The notes under the pieces were generated by a model. It was not told the DNA's origin. It searched no databases and saw nothing but the letters and a program-made list of their open reading frames with translations. A stretch of 64,000 nt of DNA from Methylophilus sp. QUAN (GTDB lineage Bacteria; Pseudomonadota; Gammaproteobacteria; Burkholderiales; Methylophilaceae): positions 533,907-597,906 of the forward strand of contig NZ_JADKYT010000003.1 of NCBI RefSeq assembly GCF_015354445.1. Reading direction: 5' to 3'. Numbering within the stretch: the first letter of the stretch is position 1; each line of letters begins with the position of its first letter. Positions 43,874 through 53,361 of this stretch are shown in pieces. Both the position numbers and the translations under genes were made by a program.

Positions 43874-45994
43874 TTACTCAGCCGCTGGTGCTTCTTCTTT
43901 TGCTGGTGGGTCGATCAAAGCTTTCATGCTCAAACGCACTTTACCTTTGTCATCCAACTCAACCACTTTCACTTTCACGATGTCACCCTCTTTGAGGTAA
44001 TCGCTCACTGCTTTGACGCGTTCGTGGGCGATTTGTGAAATGTGTACCAGGCCATCTTTACCTGGCAACAAAGTCACGACAGCACCGAAGTCCAGAATCT
44101 TGACCACTGGGCCTTCGTAGATCTGGCCAACTTCAACTTCAGCCGTGATCTGTGCAATACGACGTTGGGCTTCAGCACCTTCATCCGCATTGGTACACGC
44201 AATTTTCACGGTACCGTCATCTTCGATATCGATGCTGGTGTTGGTTTCTTTAGTCAGTGCCTGAATCACTGCGCCACCTTTACCAATCACGTCACGGATC
44301 TTGTCCGGATTGATCTTCATGGTGATGATACGTGGGGCAAACTGTGACATTTCAGTGTTCACACCAGAGACTGCTTGTTTCATCAAGCCCAGGATATGCG
44401 CGCGGCCTTCTTTGGCTTGTGCCAGTGCCACTTGCATGATTTGTGCCGTGATACCGGTGATTTTGATGTCCATTTGCAGAGCGGTCACGCCTTTGTCGGT
44501 ACCAGCCACTTTAAAGTCCATATCACCCAGGTGGTCTTCGTCACCCAGAATGTCGGTCAGTACAGCCACGCGGTTGCCTTCTTTGATCAGGCCCATCGCC
44601 ACGCCAGCGACGTGTGCAGTCAATGGCACACCAGCATCCAGCAGTGACAAGCAACCACCACAGACAGACGCCATGGAGCTAGAACCGTTAGACTCAGTGA
44701 TCTCTGACACCACACGCATGGTGTAGTCAAAGTCTTCTTTTTTAGGCAATACGGCTTTCAAAGCACGTTTTGCCAGGTTACCGTGGCCGATTTCGCGGCG
44801 CTTAGGCGTACCCACACGGCCAGTTTCACCCGTCGCATACGGAGGCATGTTGTAGTGCAACATAAAGCGGTCAGTGTACTCACCAGACAGTGCGTCAATG
44901 ATTTGCTCATCACGGCCAGTACCCAATGTAGCGACTACCAGTGCTTGTGTTTCACCGCGTGTAAACAGGGCAGAACCGTGTGTACGTGGCAATACGCCTG
45001 AGCGGATGGTGATCGGGCGCACAGTGCGTGTGTCGCGGCCGTCAATACGTGGCTCACCGTTCAGGATCTGGCTACGCACGGTTTTAGCTTCCAGTTTAAA
45101 GAACTCGTCTTTAATCTTGTTGGCTTCTAGCGTAGAAGTTTCTTCAGTGATCAACGTGCTCATCACGCGGGACTTAATTTCGTCCAGCTTGGAAGAGCGC
45201 TCACCTTTAGATTTGATTTTAAACGCAGCATTGATGTCATCTGCCGCAATCGCAGCGACTTTGTCGATCAAAGCAGTGTCTGGCTCTGGTGGTGTCCAGT
45301 CCCAGGCATCTTTACCGGCCTCGGCAGCCATTTCGTTGATGGCCTTGATCACTGGTTGCATTTGCTCGTGACCAAACACTACGGCACCCAGCATCACTTC
45401 TTCAGACAGCTCTTTGGCTTCAGATTCAACCATCATCACCGCAGATTCAGTTGCGCCAACCACCAGGTCGAGTGCGGAGTCTTTCAGCAATGAAACATCT
45501 GGGTTCAATACGTATTCGCCATTGATATAACCCACGCGTGCCGCACCTAATGGGCCGTAGAATGGAATACCAGACAATGCCAATGCAGCAGAGGCACCAA
45601 TCACCGCTGGGATATCGGAATCAATTTCCGGATCCAGTGACAATACAGTGGCCACAACCTGCACTTCGTTATAGAACGCATCTGGGAACAGCGGACGTAA
45701 TGGACGGTCAATCAAACGGGCAGTCAGTGTTTCTTTTTCGCTAGGACGGCCTTCACGCTTGAAGAAACCTCCAGGAATACGGCCAGCCGCATAGGTTTTC
45801 TCTTGGTAATCCACGGTTAATGGGAAGAAATCCTGGCCTTCTTTGACTTCACGCTTGGCAGTCACAGCCACGAGCACAACGGTATCCCCGTAACTAACAA
45901 TCACTGCGGCATCAGATTGGCGTGCAATTTCACCTGTTTCCAATGTCAGGGTATGCGCACCAAACGGGATGCTTCTTTTAGTAATTTCAAACAT
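43874..45994 (-). CDS. pnp: Polynucleotide phosphorylase
   Basis: 706 residues from the ATG at 45992-45994, chosen because AAAGGA lies 6 bases upstream and [12 protein letters not shown] is the usual start. It degrades RNA 3' to 5' using phosphate and is part of the degradosome. Two RNase PH domains (catalytic region [23 protein letters not shown]), a linker, a KH domain ([26 protein letters not shown]) and an S1 domain ([20 protein letters not shown]) are present. It follows rpsO, as in E. coli. Confidence 0.97.
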   Translation of the reverse strand: MFEITKRSIPFGAHTLTLETGEIARQSDAAVIVSYGDTVVLVAVTAKREVKEGQDFFPLTVDYQEKTYAAGRIPGGFFKREGRPSEKETLTARLIDRPLRPLFPDAFYNEVQVVATVLSLDPEIDSDIPAVIGASAALALSGIPFYGPLGAARVGYINGEYVLNPDVSLLKDSALDLVVGATESAVMMVESEAKELSEEVMLGAVVFGHEQMQPVIKAINEMAAEAGKDAWDWTPPEPDTALIDKVAAIAADDINAAFKIKSKGERSSKLDEIKSRVMSTLITEETSTLEANKIKDEFFKLEAKTVRSQILNGEPRIDGRDTRTVRPITIRSGVLPRTHGSALFTRGETQALVVATLGTGRDEQIIDALSGEYTDRFMLHYNMPPYATGETGRVGTPKRREIGHGNLAKRALKAVLPKKEDFDYTMRVVSEITESNGSSSMASVCGGCLSLLDAGVPLTAHVAGVAMGLIKEGNRVAVLTDILGDEDHLGDMDFKVAGTDKGVTALQMDIKITGITAQIMQVALAQAKEGRAHILGLMKQAVSGVNTEMSQFAPRIITMKINPDKIRDVIGKGGAVIQALTKETNTSIDIEDDGTVKIACTNADEGAEAQRRIAQITAEVEVGQIYEGPVVKILDFGAVVTLLPGKDGLVHISQIAHERVKAVSDYLKEGDIVKVKVVELDDKGKVRLSMKALIDPPAKEEAPAAE

Positions 45995-46014
45995 ATTTTT
46001 CCTTTTCTCTACCA

Positions 46015-46038
46015 TGGCTATTCACTACCTAATAGCCA
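46015..46038 (-). promoter_or_regulatory. Hairpin in the pnp leader
   Basis: TGGCTATT and AATAGCCA form an 8-bp stem with an 8-base loop, 20 bases upstream of the pnp start codon. In E. coli the pnp leader forms a stem cut by RNase III that allows autoregulation; this could be an equivalent. Confidence 0.45.
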
Positions 46039-46218
46039 ATCTCAATAATGAAAATACAGCATTCGCTTACTGCGTTTGGGCGCTACGCATTGGGTTGCCC
46101 GACGCGCGACGGCTGTATTTCCCGATTTGTGGTGACTTCCATCAACACGCTGCACCTGTTTATCCAGTTGCAACGCACTCACAGAAGCCACCGCGTTTTT
46201 GGCGATTTTTTAAAGCAA
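46039..46218. other. rpsO-pnp intergenic region, central part
   Basis: 180 bases without a recognisable gene, part of a 304-base gap between pnp and rpsO. I see no further strong repeat between the pnp leader hairpin and the terminator at 46219-46252. The region presumably holds the pnp promoter. Confidence 0.4.
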
Positions 46219-46252
46219 AAAAGCCGAGGCAATCACCATGCCATCGGCTTTT
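46219..46252 (-). terminator. rpsO terminator
   Basis: AAAAGCCGA and TCGGCTTTT with an inner GGC/GCC pair and one bulged A. Both ends carry runs. It is 47 bases after the rpsO stop on the minus strand. Confidence 0.85.
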
Positions 46253-46298
46253 ATTTCGTTAAAAGTGAACAGGATTAAGTGTCACACTTTAAACCAAA

Positions 46299-46568
46299 TT
46301 ATTTACGCAGGTTCAAGCGCTCGATCAGCGTTTGATAGCGGCTAACATCTTTACCCTTCAGGTAGTCCAGCAAACGACGACGTTGGCTAACCAGAGCCAA
46401 CAGACCACGGCGTGAGTGGTTGTCTTTTTTGTTAGATTTGAAGTGCTCAGTCAGGTAAGTGATACGGTTAGTCAACAAAGCCACTTGTACTTCTGGGCTT
46501 GCTGTATCACCTTCACTACGTTGGTATTCTTTAATGATTTTTGCGGATTGTTCTGCGGTAACAGCCAT
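46299..46568 (-). CDS. rpsO: 30S ribosomal protein S15
   Basis: 89 residues, the standard length. It binds 16S rRNA early in 30S assembly. Typical sequences are [48 protein letters not shown] in two adjacent parts. A start with GGAAAAAAG upstream. The gene order rpsO-pnp is conserved across proteobacteria. Confidence 0.99.
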   Translation of the reverse strand: MAVTAEQSAKIIKEYQRSEGDTASPEVQVALLTNRITYLTEHFKSNKKDNHSRRGLLALVSQRRRLLDYLKGKDVSRYQTLIERLNLRK

Positions 46569-46735
46569 CTTTTTTCCTTTGAGTTAGCGTCAATGTCGCG
46601 GCAGCCAGACAACCTATTTGCCTTACCACGCCGACATTCAATTTACACGAACCGCGCATTATATCGGCAAGTCCATACCTTGCATAGACTTTTATGCCAT
46701 TAAGTTTCTGTTTTTATGAATTAATTTACAGCGCA

Positions 46736-47626
46736 TTATAAAAAATCATCATAAAAATCTGCTTGTGCAGGCACCGCACCACGAATACCGCAAATAGAAG
46801 CAGCAAACCAGGCGGCACGCGTGAGCATGGTTTGCCGTGACCAACCCGCCAACAAGCCTCGAATCACCACGGCGGTATAAGCATCCCCCGCGCCCACACT
46901 ATCCACAAAAGGCGCCTGCAACTTCATTGGCGGCGCACGAAAACCGTTGCCATAGGCATCCAGCCAAAAGCTGCCTTGCTCGCCACAAGTAACAAACATT
47001 TCACTCAGTCCAAACACCATCAACAGCTGCCGCGCCAATTCATTGATGTCAGGCGAGCCCGGCAGGCCCAGCAACTTGCACACTTCAGGCAACTCTTCAT
47101 GGTTGATCTTCAGGATATCCGCCGCCTGCAACACCTGGCGCAGGCTATGCGCGTCATACCACGGTGCACGCAGGTTAATATCGCAAAACACCGTCGCCGT
47201 ACACATTTTCAACCATTGATCGGCCAGCGCCTGCATGGGCGCATGCCGCAGTGCCAGCGAACCGAGATACACCAGGCGCGGCGGATGCTGAGCCGTTAAA
47301 GCCTCTACTGGCGGCCATCGCATATCGTCGTAGGCTTGCTGATCAAGAATTTCAAAACGGTGCCCGTACGCCTCCAAATGCACCATAACCTGTCCGCTGG
47401 GCAAGGTATCAGACCGCTGCACACCTGCAATCGACAGGCCGCATGACTGCATCTCGGCGACAATACGTTCACCCAGTGCATCCTTGCCCACCGCCGTGAG
47501 CAAATGCACCCCCAGCCCAAAGGCATGGCAATGCCTGGCCACGTTATAAGGCGCACCGCCTATGATGGTACGCTCGGGAAACACATCCCCGAGCACCTCA
47601 CCCAGAATCATGATGGCATTCGACAT
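46736..47626 (-). CDS. PfkB-family carbohydrate kinase (fructokinase-like)
   Basis: 296 residues from the ATG at 47624-47626 (MSNAIMILGEVLGDVFPE), which has AGGATGAAG upstream; an ATG three codons earlier is also possible and the longer frame to 47749 is unlikely. It is a ribokinase-fold sugar kinase: GGAPYNVARHCHAFGL is the substrate signature and DSVGAGDAYTAVVIRGLLAG holds the catalytic Asp. The order and GGAPYNVA are typical of fructokinases. In RuMP-type methylotrophs fructose phosphorylation connects to sucrose cycling, but the partner genes are not here. Confidence 0.88.
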   Translation of the reverse strand: MSNAIMILGEVLGDVFPERTIIGGAPYNVARHCHAFGLGVHLLTAVGKDALGERIVAEMQSCGLSIAGVQRSDTLPSGQVMVHLEAYGHRFEILDQQAYDDMRWPPVEALTAQHPPRLVYLGSLALRHAPMQALADQWLKMCTATVFCDINLRAPWYDAHSLRQVLQAADILKINHEELPEVCKLLGLPGSPDINELARQLLMVFGLSEMFVTCGEQGSFWLDAYGNGFRAPPMKLQAPFVDSVGAGDAYTAVVIRGLLAGWSRQTMLTRAAWFAASICGIRGAVPAQADFYDDFL

Positions 47627-47830
47627 ACGCTTCATCCTATTTTCTACACCATCCCACACCATTAAAAACCTCTCACTTTTGTGACTCACCCAAACGCAGA
47701 TTGTTTCCGCGTCCCGGCAAACCGGCCTCACGCACCCGCAAACGACCACTCCTAAACCGTTATAAAATAACGCATGTGCAGCATATCAGGATTTTTTTTA
47801 TCTTTTGTGTGCATTTTTTGCGTTCTTTGC

Positions 47831-47836
47831 TATAAT
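47831..47836 (+). promoter_or_regulatory. -10 element of the tRNA-Phe promoter
   Basis: A perfect TATAAT, 38 bases upstream of the tRNA. The -35 at 17 bases is TGTGCA, weak; GCGCGTC follows the -10 and may be a stringent-control discriminator. Confidence 0.6.
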
Positions 47837-47874
47837 GCGCGTCTTGCAATTCGGGACATGCCCAAATTGCTGAT

Positions 47875-47950
47875 GGCCAGATAGCTCAGTCGGTAGAGCA
47901 GAGGATTGAAAATCCTCGTGTCGGCAGTTCGATTCTGCCTCTGGCCACCA
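47875..47950 (+). tRNA. tRNA-Phe (GAA)
   Basis: 76 bases including an encoded CCA. The acceptor stem GGCCAGA pairs with TCTGGCC, the D arm has GCTC...GAGC, the anticodon loop is TTGAAAA with anticodon GAA, and the T arm is CGGCAGTTCGATTCTGCC. All stems close. Confidence 0.98.
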
Positions 47951-47995
47951 CTTCCTTACCTGCCTTTCGGCACACTTCTTTTTCTGGGTTTGTTG

Positions 47996-48313
47996 ATGTC
48001 ATTAAAACACTTAACACCGGATGAGTTACACCCATTACTGAATGATCCATCATTGCTGCTTGTTGATATCCGCAATGATCACGAACTTGTTTCCGGCATT
48101 TTACCCGGCGCACTGCATGTGCCCTTAGGCAATCTGACCGCCGTCTTTGACCAGTTTCCACAAGACAAAAAAATTGTGTTTTATTGCCGTAGCGGCGTGC
48201 GCTCGGTGGCGGCAGGTGAATTTGCACTGTCACAAGGCCGCACAGACGTCTCGCATCTGGCAGGCGGCATTCTGGCCTGGGCAAGTGCCGGACTGCCTAT
48301 CAACGCCGCTTGA
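47996..48313 (+). CDS. Rhodanese-like single-domain protein
   Basis: 105 residues from the ATG at 47996; the reading frame continues up into the tRNA, so the earlier start is rejected. It has one rhodanese domain: HLTPDELHPLL, LLVDIRNDHELVSGILPGALHVPLGNL, and the active loop YCRSGVRS with C64. It may pass sulfane sulfur to the TusA-like protein encoded 22 bases downstream. Confidence 0.9.
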   Translation: MSLKHLTPDELHPLLNDPSLLLVDIRNDHELVSGILPGALHVPLGNLTAVFDQFPQDKKIVFYCRSGVRSVAAGEFALSQGRTDVSHLAGGILAWASAGLPINAA

Positions 48314-48335
48314 ACCCTTAATTCAGGAAACGCTC

Positions 48336-48569
48336 ATGCACAGTGATAAAGACCTTGATGCCCGCAACTTGAACTGCCCACTGCCTATCCTGCGCTGCAA
48401 AAAAGCACTGAATGAGCTGACGGCCGAGCAAGTACTGAAAATCAGCGCTACCGACCCTGGCTCAAAAAAGGACTTTGACGCCTTTTGCCGCCAAACCGGC
48501 CACACTTTACTGGACATGCAGGAAGCCGAAGGCGTGTTCACCTTCTGGATCCGCAAACGCAGCGCATAA
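48336..48569 (+). CDS. TusA/SirA-family sulfurtransferase
   Basis: 77 residues from the ATG at 48336, with AGGAAA a few bases upstream. The Cys-Pro-x-Pro motif (LNCPLPILRCKKAL, C14) carries a persulfide. It could be the true TusA of tRNA thiolation or a related carrier; the pairing with rhodanese supports sulfur relay. A terminator follows. Confidence 0.9.
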   Translation: MHSDKDLDARNLNCPLPILRCKKALNELTAEQVLKISATDPGSKKDFDAFCRQTGHTLLDMQEAEGVFTFWIRKRSA

Positions 48570-48586
48570 ATTGCACACATTCAAAT

Positions 48587-48614
48587 AAAAAAGCCCGCAA
48601 CTGCGGGCTTTTTT
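48587..48614. terminator. Bidirectional terminator between the TusA-like and beta-propeller genes
   Basis: A-run, GCCCGC-AACT-GCGGGC, T-run. It serves two convergent genes. Confidence 0.93.
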
Positions 48615-48630
48615 ATTTGCTAAGAATAGC

Positions 48631-49752
48631 TTATTTGGCACGTTCCAGACTACCCATGGCCTTCGGGAAGGTGACCACGCCCCAAGGCATGTTTTTCACT
48701 TCCACCTGGCTGGTCACTTCCAGCTTGTCGGCATCAATCACCAGCACAGCATCAGACTTACCACAGGCCAGCAAGATATTCTTGTTGTCCGGGGTAAAGC
48801 TGAAATGCCAGCAACGGTTAGCCGTCGGCACTTCTTTCAGCTTTTCAAAGGATTTAGCATCAAACACTTGCAGCAATTTAGCTTTGTTGGTTGCCACAAA
48901 GATGCGCTCACCTTTGCTGTCATAAGCAATGCCATATGGCGTTTCAGCCGTATCCACCGTGCGTACTACATTAAAGTCTTTATCCAGCACCAGGATCTTG
49001 TTACCAAACTCCAATGTCGCCAAATAAGTATTACCATCAGGCGACACTTTAATGCCGCGCGGTCTATCGCCATATTCGTGCGTAGGGATGGTTTTAACCA
49101 GCTCACCGGTCTCAATGTTATGCACAGTGACCGTGTTATCCGCTTCATTGGTGATCACCAATTGCTTGCCATCCGCAGAGAACTCCAGGCCTTCCGTTTC
49201 CGGGCCGCCGGTAATTTCACGAATCTTCTCACCCTTGGTCAAATCAATCACTGCGATTTTGGCTGGAATCTTTTCCTCATCGTCGTCATCGTCATCTTCC
49301 GCAGGTTTCTCACCTGGCTTGGGTGGTGGGCCAGCCTTGGCGCTAGGCTCAGACGATACAAACGCAAAGTTGCCACTCACACGCACAAACTCAGGATTTT
49401 TACCGACCTCAATTTGCTTAACGACCTCACCCGTGGCGGTATCAATGACGGAAACACTGCCGTTTTCACGTGTAGCTACTACCAATTGCTTACCATCATC
49501 GGTCACTGCCAGGCCACGCGGGCCTTGTGCTCTGACATCCAACTGCTTGGTGACTTGCATGGTTGCCAGGTCAATCACGTTCACGCCAGCATCTTGCGTA
49601 GACACATAAGCGACACCACCTGCCGCCTCAGTGGCGGGCGCAGCTGCTTCGGCGGCTGGCTCTTCCTGCTTGTTACAGGCCGCCACGCTGGCAACCAAAG
49701 CCAACAACAGCAGGCTCATGCGCGTACGACGCGCGAATGATGAATTCAACAT
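48631..49752 (-). CDS. Lipoprotein with YncE-like seven-bladed beta-propeller
   Basis: 373 residues. The lipobox is VAAC after MSLLLLALVASVA (an internal Met at residue 12 gives the neater signal). Seven repeats of the YVTN type follow, e.g. GLAVTDDGKQLVVATRENGSVSVID and GLEFSADGKQLVITNEADNTVTV. Between blades is a Pro/Lys-rich linker followed by six Asp and two Glu residues (GPPPKPGEKPAED, then the acidic run). Related proteins accompany PQQ-dependent catabolism. It is transcribed alone. Confidence 0.85.
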   Translation of the reverse strand: MLNSSFARRTRMSLLLLALVASVAACNKQEEPAAEAAAPATEAAGGVAYVSTQDAGVNVIDLATMQVTKQLDVRAQGPRGLAVTDDGKQLVVATRENGSVSVIDTATGEVVKQIEVGKNPEFVRVSGNFAFVSSEPSAKAGPPPKPGEKPAEDDDDDDEEKIPAKIAVIDLTKGEKIREITGGPETEGLEFSADGKQLVITNEADNTVTVHNIETGELVKTIPTHEYGDRPRGIKVSPDGNTYLATLEFGNKILVLDKDFNVVRTVDTAETPYGIAYDSKGERIFVATNKAKLLQVFDAKSFEKLKEVPTANRCWHFSFTPDNKNILLACGKSDAVLVIDADKLEVTSQVEVKNMPWGVVTFPKAMGSLERAK

Positions 49753-49897
49753 TGCATTTATCTCCTGATTTTTTATTAAAGCTTATGGTTGCAGCAAGAA
49801 TCATACTCGCCGACAAACCGCGGCCCACGACTACTTTTCACATCATCACCGCCAATGTAGGCTGCAAACAGCCACCATATTGGCTATTTATAACCAA

Positions 49898-51409
49898 CTA
49901 TCCCAAAAACAAGCGATAGGCAGGGTTCTGGCTTTCATCCCAATAGGGGTAACCCAGTTGCTGCAGGAATTGCTCAAATGCCACTTTATCCTCTGGCGGC
50001 ACCTGCATCCCCACCAGCACACGGCCAAAATCGGCGCCATGATTACGGTAGTGAAACAAGCTGATGTTCCAGTTGTGACCCATGGATTCGAGAAAGTTCA
50101 TTAAAGCGCCAGGTTTTTCCGGGAACTCAAAGCGATAAACCACCTCGTTTTGCGCTTGTGGCGCGTGACCACCCACCAGATGGCGTAGGTGCAATTTGGC
50201 CATTTCATTATCGCTGAGATTCAAGGTTGGCAAGCCTGCAGCTTCAAGCGTGTTGGCAATCTCCGCCGCTTCAGCCGGATTGTGCACAGCCAGGCCGACA
50301 AAAATATGCGCCTGCTTGGCATCAGAAAAACGGTAATTAAATTCCGTGATATTCCGGTTACCCAATTGACGGCAAAAGGCTTTGAAAGCGCCCGGCGTTT
50401 CCGGAATCGTCACCGCAAACACGGCTTCACGATGCTCACCCAGCTCTGCGCGCTCAGCAATAAAGCGCAGGCGGTCAAAGTTCATATTGGCGCCAGAGGC
50501 AACCGCAATCATGGTTTTGCCTTGCAACTGGTGTTTTTCACTGTAGGCTTTCAAGCCGGCCAACGCCAGCGCACCGGCAGGTTCGAGAATGCTGCGCGTG
50601 TCTTCAAATACATCTTTAATCGCAGCACACACCTCATCGTTATCGACGACAATCATTTCATCCACATACTGCTGCACCAAAGCAAAGGTATGCTCGCCCA
50701 CCTGCTTCACCGCAGCACCATCTGCGAACAAGCCCACTTGCTCCAGCATCACGCGCTGACCAAGCTTCACTGACTCGGTCATCGCTTCGGCATCTTGCGC
50801 CTCAACACCAATCACTTTGATTTCTGGGCGCACGGCTTTGATGTACGCGGCAATGCCTGCCAGCAAGCCGCCGCCGCCAACGCAGCAGAAAATCGCCTCT
50901 ATCGGCTCTGGATGATCCTGTACAATTTCCAGCGCAATCGTGCCCTGGCCGGCAATCACGTCCGGGTCATCATAAGGGTGCACAAAGGTCAGGCCTTCGC
51001 TTTGCTCCACCTTGAGCGCCTGCGCATAAGCATCAGAATAACTGTCGCCAAACAGCACCACCTCAGCCCCGCGCGAGCGCACCGCATTGACCTTGATAGC
51101 CGGGGTCGTGGTTGGCATCACAATCACGGCACGGCAGCCCATTTTTTGCGCACTGAGCGCCACACCTTGCGCATGGTTGCCGGCACTGGCACAAATCACA
51201 CCACGTGCCAGTGCATCGGGCGGTAAATTGGCCATTTTGTTATAAGCACCACGCAGCTTGAATGAAAACACCGGCTGCATATCTTCACGCTTCAATAACA
51301 CACGATTTTTAAAGCGCGCAGACAGGTTAGGCATCTCATCCAAAGGTGTGTGTCTGGCTACAGCATAGACTTGGGAGTGTTCGATTTTTTCGCGGTAATT
51401 GATGGTCAT
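49898..51409 (-). CDS. ilvA: Threonine ammonia-lyase, biosynthetic
   Basis: 503 residues. PLP enzyme converting threonine to 2-oxobutyrate, the first step of isoleucine synthesis. The PLP lysine lies in FSFKLRGAYNKM; the glycine loop is CCVGGGGLLAGIAAYIK. Two C-terminal ACT-like regulatory domains (starting near AVFAVTIPETPGAFKAF and VVYRFEFPEKPGALMNF) allow isoleucine feedback. It is divergent from rpiA. Confidence 0.97.
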   Translation of the reverse strand: MTINYREKIEHSQVYAVARHTPLDEMPNLSARFKNRVLLKREDMQPVFSFKLRGAYNKMANLPPDALARGVICASAGNHAQGVALSAQKMGCRAVIVMPTTTPAIKVNAVRSRGAEVVLFGDSYSDAYAQALKVEQSEGLTFVHPYDDPDVIAGQGTIALEIVQDHPEPIEAIFCCVGGGGLLAGIAAYIKAVRPEIKVIGVEAQDAEAMTESVKLGQRVMLEQVGLFADGAAVKQVGEHTFALVQQYVDEMIVVDNDEVCAAIKDVFEDTRSILEPAGALALAGLKAYSEKHQLQGKTMIAVASGANMNFDRLRFIAERAELGEHREAVFAVTIPETPGAFKAFCRQLGNRNITEFNYRFSDAKQAHIFVGLAVHNPAEAAEIANTLEAAGLPTLNLSDNEMAKLHLRHLVGGHAPQAQNEVVYRFEFPEKPGALMNFLESMGHNWNISLFHYRNHGADFGRVLVGMQVPPEDKVAFEQFLQQLGYPYWDESQNPAYRLFLG

Positions 51410-51498
51410 GAAAGGCGTTAAGATTTTAAAACCGCAGGGTTGCAGTGTATGATAGAGAATTGTTTGTATTATAAAGAATTAATCAAGGATTGAAGCAA

Positions 51499-52167
51499 AT
51501 GGCAATGGATAAAGCACAACAAGACGCACTGAAACTGGAAGTCGCGAAGGCCGCGGTCACCTATGTTAAAGACGGCATTATCGGCGTGGGCACCGGCTCA
51601 ACAGCCAACTTTTTTATTGATGAACTGGCCAAAGTAAAACATAAAATTACCGGCGCGGTGGCCAGCTCAGAAGCAACAGCAGAACGCCTGCGTGGCCACG
51701 GCATTGAAGTGTTTGACTTGAACAGTGTCGACAGCCTGGATATTTATGTGGATGGCGCAGACGAGATCACAGAGCACATGCATATGCTTAAAGGCGGTGG
51801 CGGTGCATTAACGCGTGAAAAAATCGTGGCAGCAGTGGCCAAATCTTTTATCTGTATCTGTGACGAAAGCAAATTCGTACCAGTATTGGGCAAGTTCCCG
51901 CTGCCAGTAGAAGTGTTGCCGATGGCACGTAGCCATGTCGCACGTGAATTGGTGAAACTGGGCGGCCAGCCAAAACTGCGTGATTTCACCACCGATAACG
52001 GCAACCTGATCCTGGACGTACACGGCCTGACCATTAGCGACCCGATCGCACTAGAAGCTAAAATCAACGCCATCGTCGGCGTGGTCACCAATGGCCTGTT
52101 TGCGGCGCGTCCGGCTAACGTCTTATTGCTGGCTACACCAAACGGCGTCAAAACCCTGACAAAGTAA
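51499..52167 (+). CDS. rpiA: Ribose-5-phosphate isomerase A
   Basis: 222 residues from the ATG at 51499 ([14 protein letters not shown]), with AAGGA 9 bases upstream; the longer frame begins at a TTG. It interconverts ribose 5-phosphate and ribulose 5-phosphate, feeding the RuMP and pentose phosphate cycles used by this kind of organism. Signatures are [21 protein letters not shown] and [13 protein letters not shown]. Confidence 0.97.
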   Translation: MAMDKAQQDALKLEVAKAAVTYVKDGIIGVGTGSTANFFIDELAKVKHKITGAVASSEATAERLRGHGIEVFDLNSVDSLDIYVDGADEITEHMHMLKGGGGALTREKIVAAVAKSFICICDESKFVPVLGKFPLPVEVLPMARSHVARELVKLGGQPKLRDFTTDNGNLILDVHGLTISDPIALEAKINAIVGVVTNGLFAARPANVLLLATPNGVKTLTK

Positions 52168-52175
52168 TTGCAAAA

Positions 52176-52197
52176 TTATCATGAAGTTGTCATATTG
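52176..52197 (+). promoter_or_regulatory. Candidate Pho box upstream of phoU
   Basis: TTATCAT (52176-52182) and TTGTCAT (52187-52193) are direct repeats 11 bases apart, matching 5 and 6 of 7 bases of the PhoB consensus CTGTCAT. They are followed by a hairpin (TTGTGCTGGT / ACCGGCACAA, 52195-52221). Confidence 0.5.
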
Positions 52198-52239
52198 TGC
52201 TGGTAACCTGCACCGGCACAATAATTAGGAAAATTTGTC

Positions 52240-52944
52240 ATGCAATTTGAACATACCTCTAAGCAATATGATGTTGAACTGGAATCAGTACGTGCCAAGG
52301 TTCTGGAAATGGGGGGACTGGTTGAGCAGCAGATTGTGAATGCGCTGGAGGCACTCACCAGTGCCGACGTGAATCTGGCCAAGGATGTGATGGAGCGTGA
52401 CACACGCGTCAATGCACTCGAAGTACAAGTCGACGAAGATTGCAGCCACATCATCGCCCGCAGACAACCTGCTGCACGTGATTTGCGCATGATCATGATG
52501 ATGGTAAAAACCATCACCGACCTTGAGCGTATTGGCGACGAGGCCACCAAAATTGCCCGTACAGCACAGCGCATCTATGAACAAGACCGCATGTACAAAC
52601 CCCGTTTTAACGAGATTAAAACCATGGTCGGTATTGTGCGTGAAATGCTGCGCACCTCGCTGGACTCTTTCGCCCGCCTGGACGTGAGCCAGACAGTAGA
52701 AGTAGCCAAGCAAGATGAGCAAGTGGACGAGCAGTTCCGCGCCGCCATGCGTCAGCTGATTACGTTTATGCTGGAAGACCCACGCACCATTTCCATGTCA
52801 CTGGAAGTGCTGTTTGTAGCTAAAGCGATTGAGCGTATTGGCGACCATGCCAAAAACATTTCTGAATACGTCGTCTACATGGTGAAAGGCAAAGATGTGC
52901 GCCACACCAGCCTGGAAGACATTCAGCGCGAAACACAATCTTAA
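52240..52944 (+). CDS. phoU: Phosphate signalling protein PhoU
   Basis: 234 residues, two three-helix PhoU repeats with metal-binding acidic patches (RARQP-type; RRQPAARDLRMIMMMVKTITDLERIGDEATKIA and IERIGDHAKNISEYVVYMVKGKDVRHT). It tunes PhoR/PhoB signalling through the Pst transporter. The usual neighbours pstSCAB and phoBR are absent from the window, so phoU stands alone here behind its own candidate Pho box. Start has TTAGGAAAA upstream. Confidence 0.95.
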   Translation: MQFEHTSKQYDVELESVRAKVLEMGGLVEQQIVNALEALTSADVNLAKDVMERDTRVNALEVQVDEDCSHIIARRQPAARDLRMIMMMVKTITDLERIGDEATKIARTAQRIYEQDRMYKPRFNEIKTMVGIVREMLRTSLDSFARLDVSQTVEVAKQDEQVDEQFRAAMRQLITFMLEDPRTISMSLEVLFVAKAIERIGDHAKNISEYVVYMVKGKDVRHTSLEDIQRETQS

Positions 52945-52958
52945 GATGGTTGTAAAAC

Positions 52959-52987
52959 AAAAAAGCACTCCCAGGAGTGCTTTTTTT
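52959..52987. terminator. Terminator between phoU and yggX
   Basis: A-run, GCACTC-CCAG-GAGTGC, T-run; serves the convergent phoU and yggX transcripts. Confidence 0.92.
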
Positions 52988-53011
52988 AATCGCGGCTATC
53001 AAGCTGATGCA

Positions 53012-53284
53012 TTAAGCGCTGGGCGGCACGTAACCACTTGCGACATCAGCACCATCGCCAAAGAAATATTTTTCAGTCTGTTCAGCCAAATATTTTCTGG
53101 CACTAGCATCAGCCAGGCTCAAACGGTTTTCGTTAACCAGCATGGTTTGCTGCTTCAACCAGCCTGCCCAGGCCTCTTTGGACACGTGCATATAAATCTT
53201 TTTGCCCAACTCACCCGGGTAAGGCGGGAAATCCATGCCCTCAAGCTCTTTGCCCAGTTTCACACATTGCACCAATCTTGCCAT
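53012..53284 (-). CDS. yggX: Oxidative damage protection protein YggX
   Basis: 90 residues. Sequence starts [31 protein letters not shown], the standard YggX start with a conserved Cys, and ends in helices ([29 protein letters not shown]). It protects Fe-S clusters from oxidants and helps with iron trafficking. It is divergent from dgkA. Confidence 0.96.
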   Translation of the reverse strand: MARLVQCVKLGKELEGMDFPPYPGELGKKIYMHVSKEAWAGWLKQQTMLVNENRLSLADASARKYLAEQTEKYFFGDGADVASGYVPPSA

Positions 53285-53361
53285 GTTCGTTCCTCACTAC
53301 ACTGCTAAAAGCGCTATCATAGCGCATGTTAAAATCTGATGTCGCATTTTAGAGATAATCC

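Noticed and set aside
47801..47825. TGCATTTTTTGCG before tRNA-Phe as a further copy of the TGCA-N5-TGCA site
   Set aside because: The right arm is TGCG, there is no partner dyad at 42 bp, and the spot lies within the tRNA promoter spacer region.
48805..49740. 311-residue plus-strand reading frame
   Set aside because: It lies wholly antisense to the beta-propeller lipoprotein, has no ribosome binding site and its composition is that of a mirror frame.
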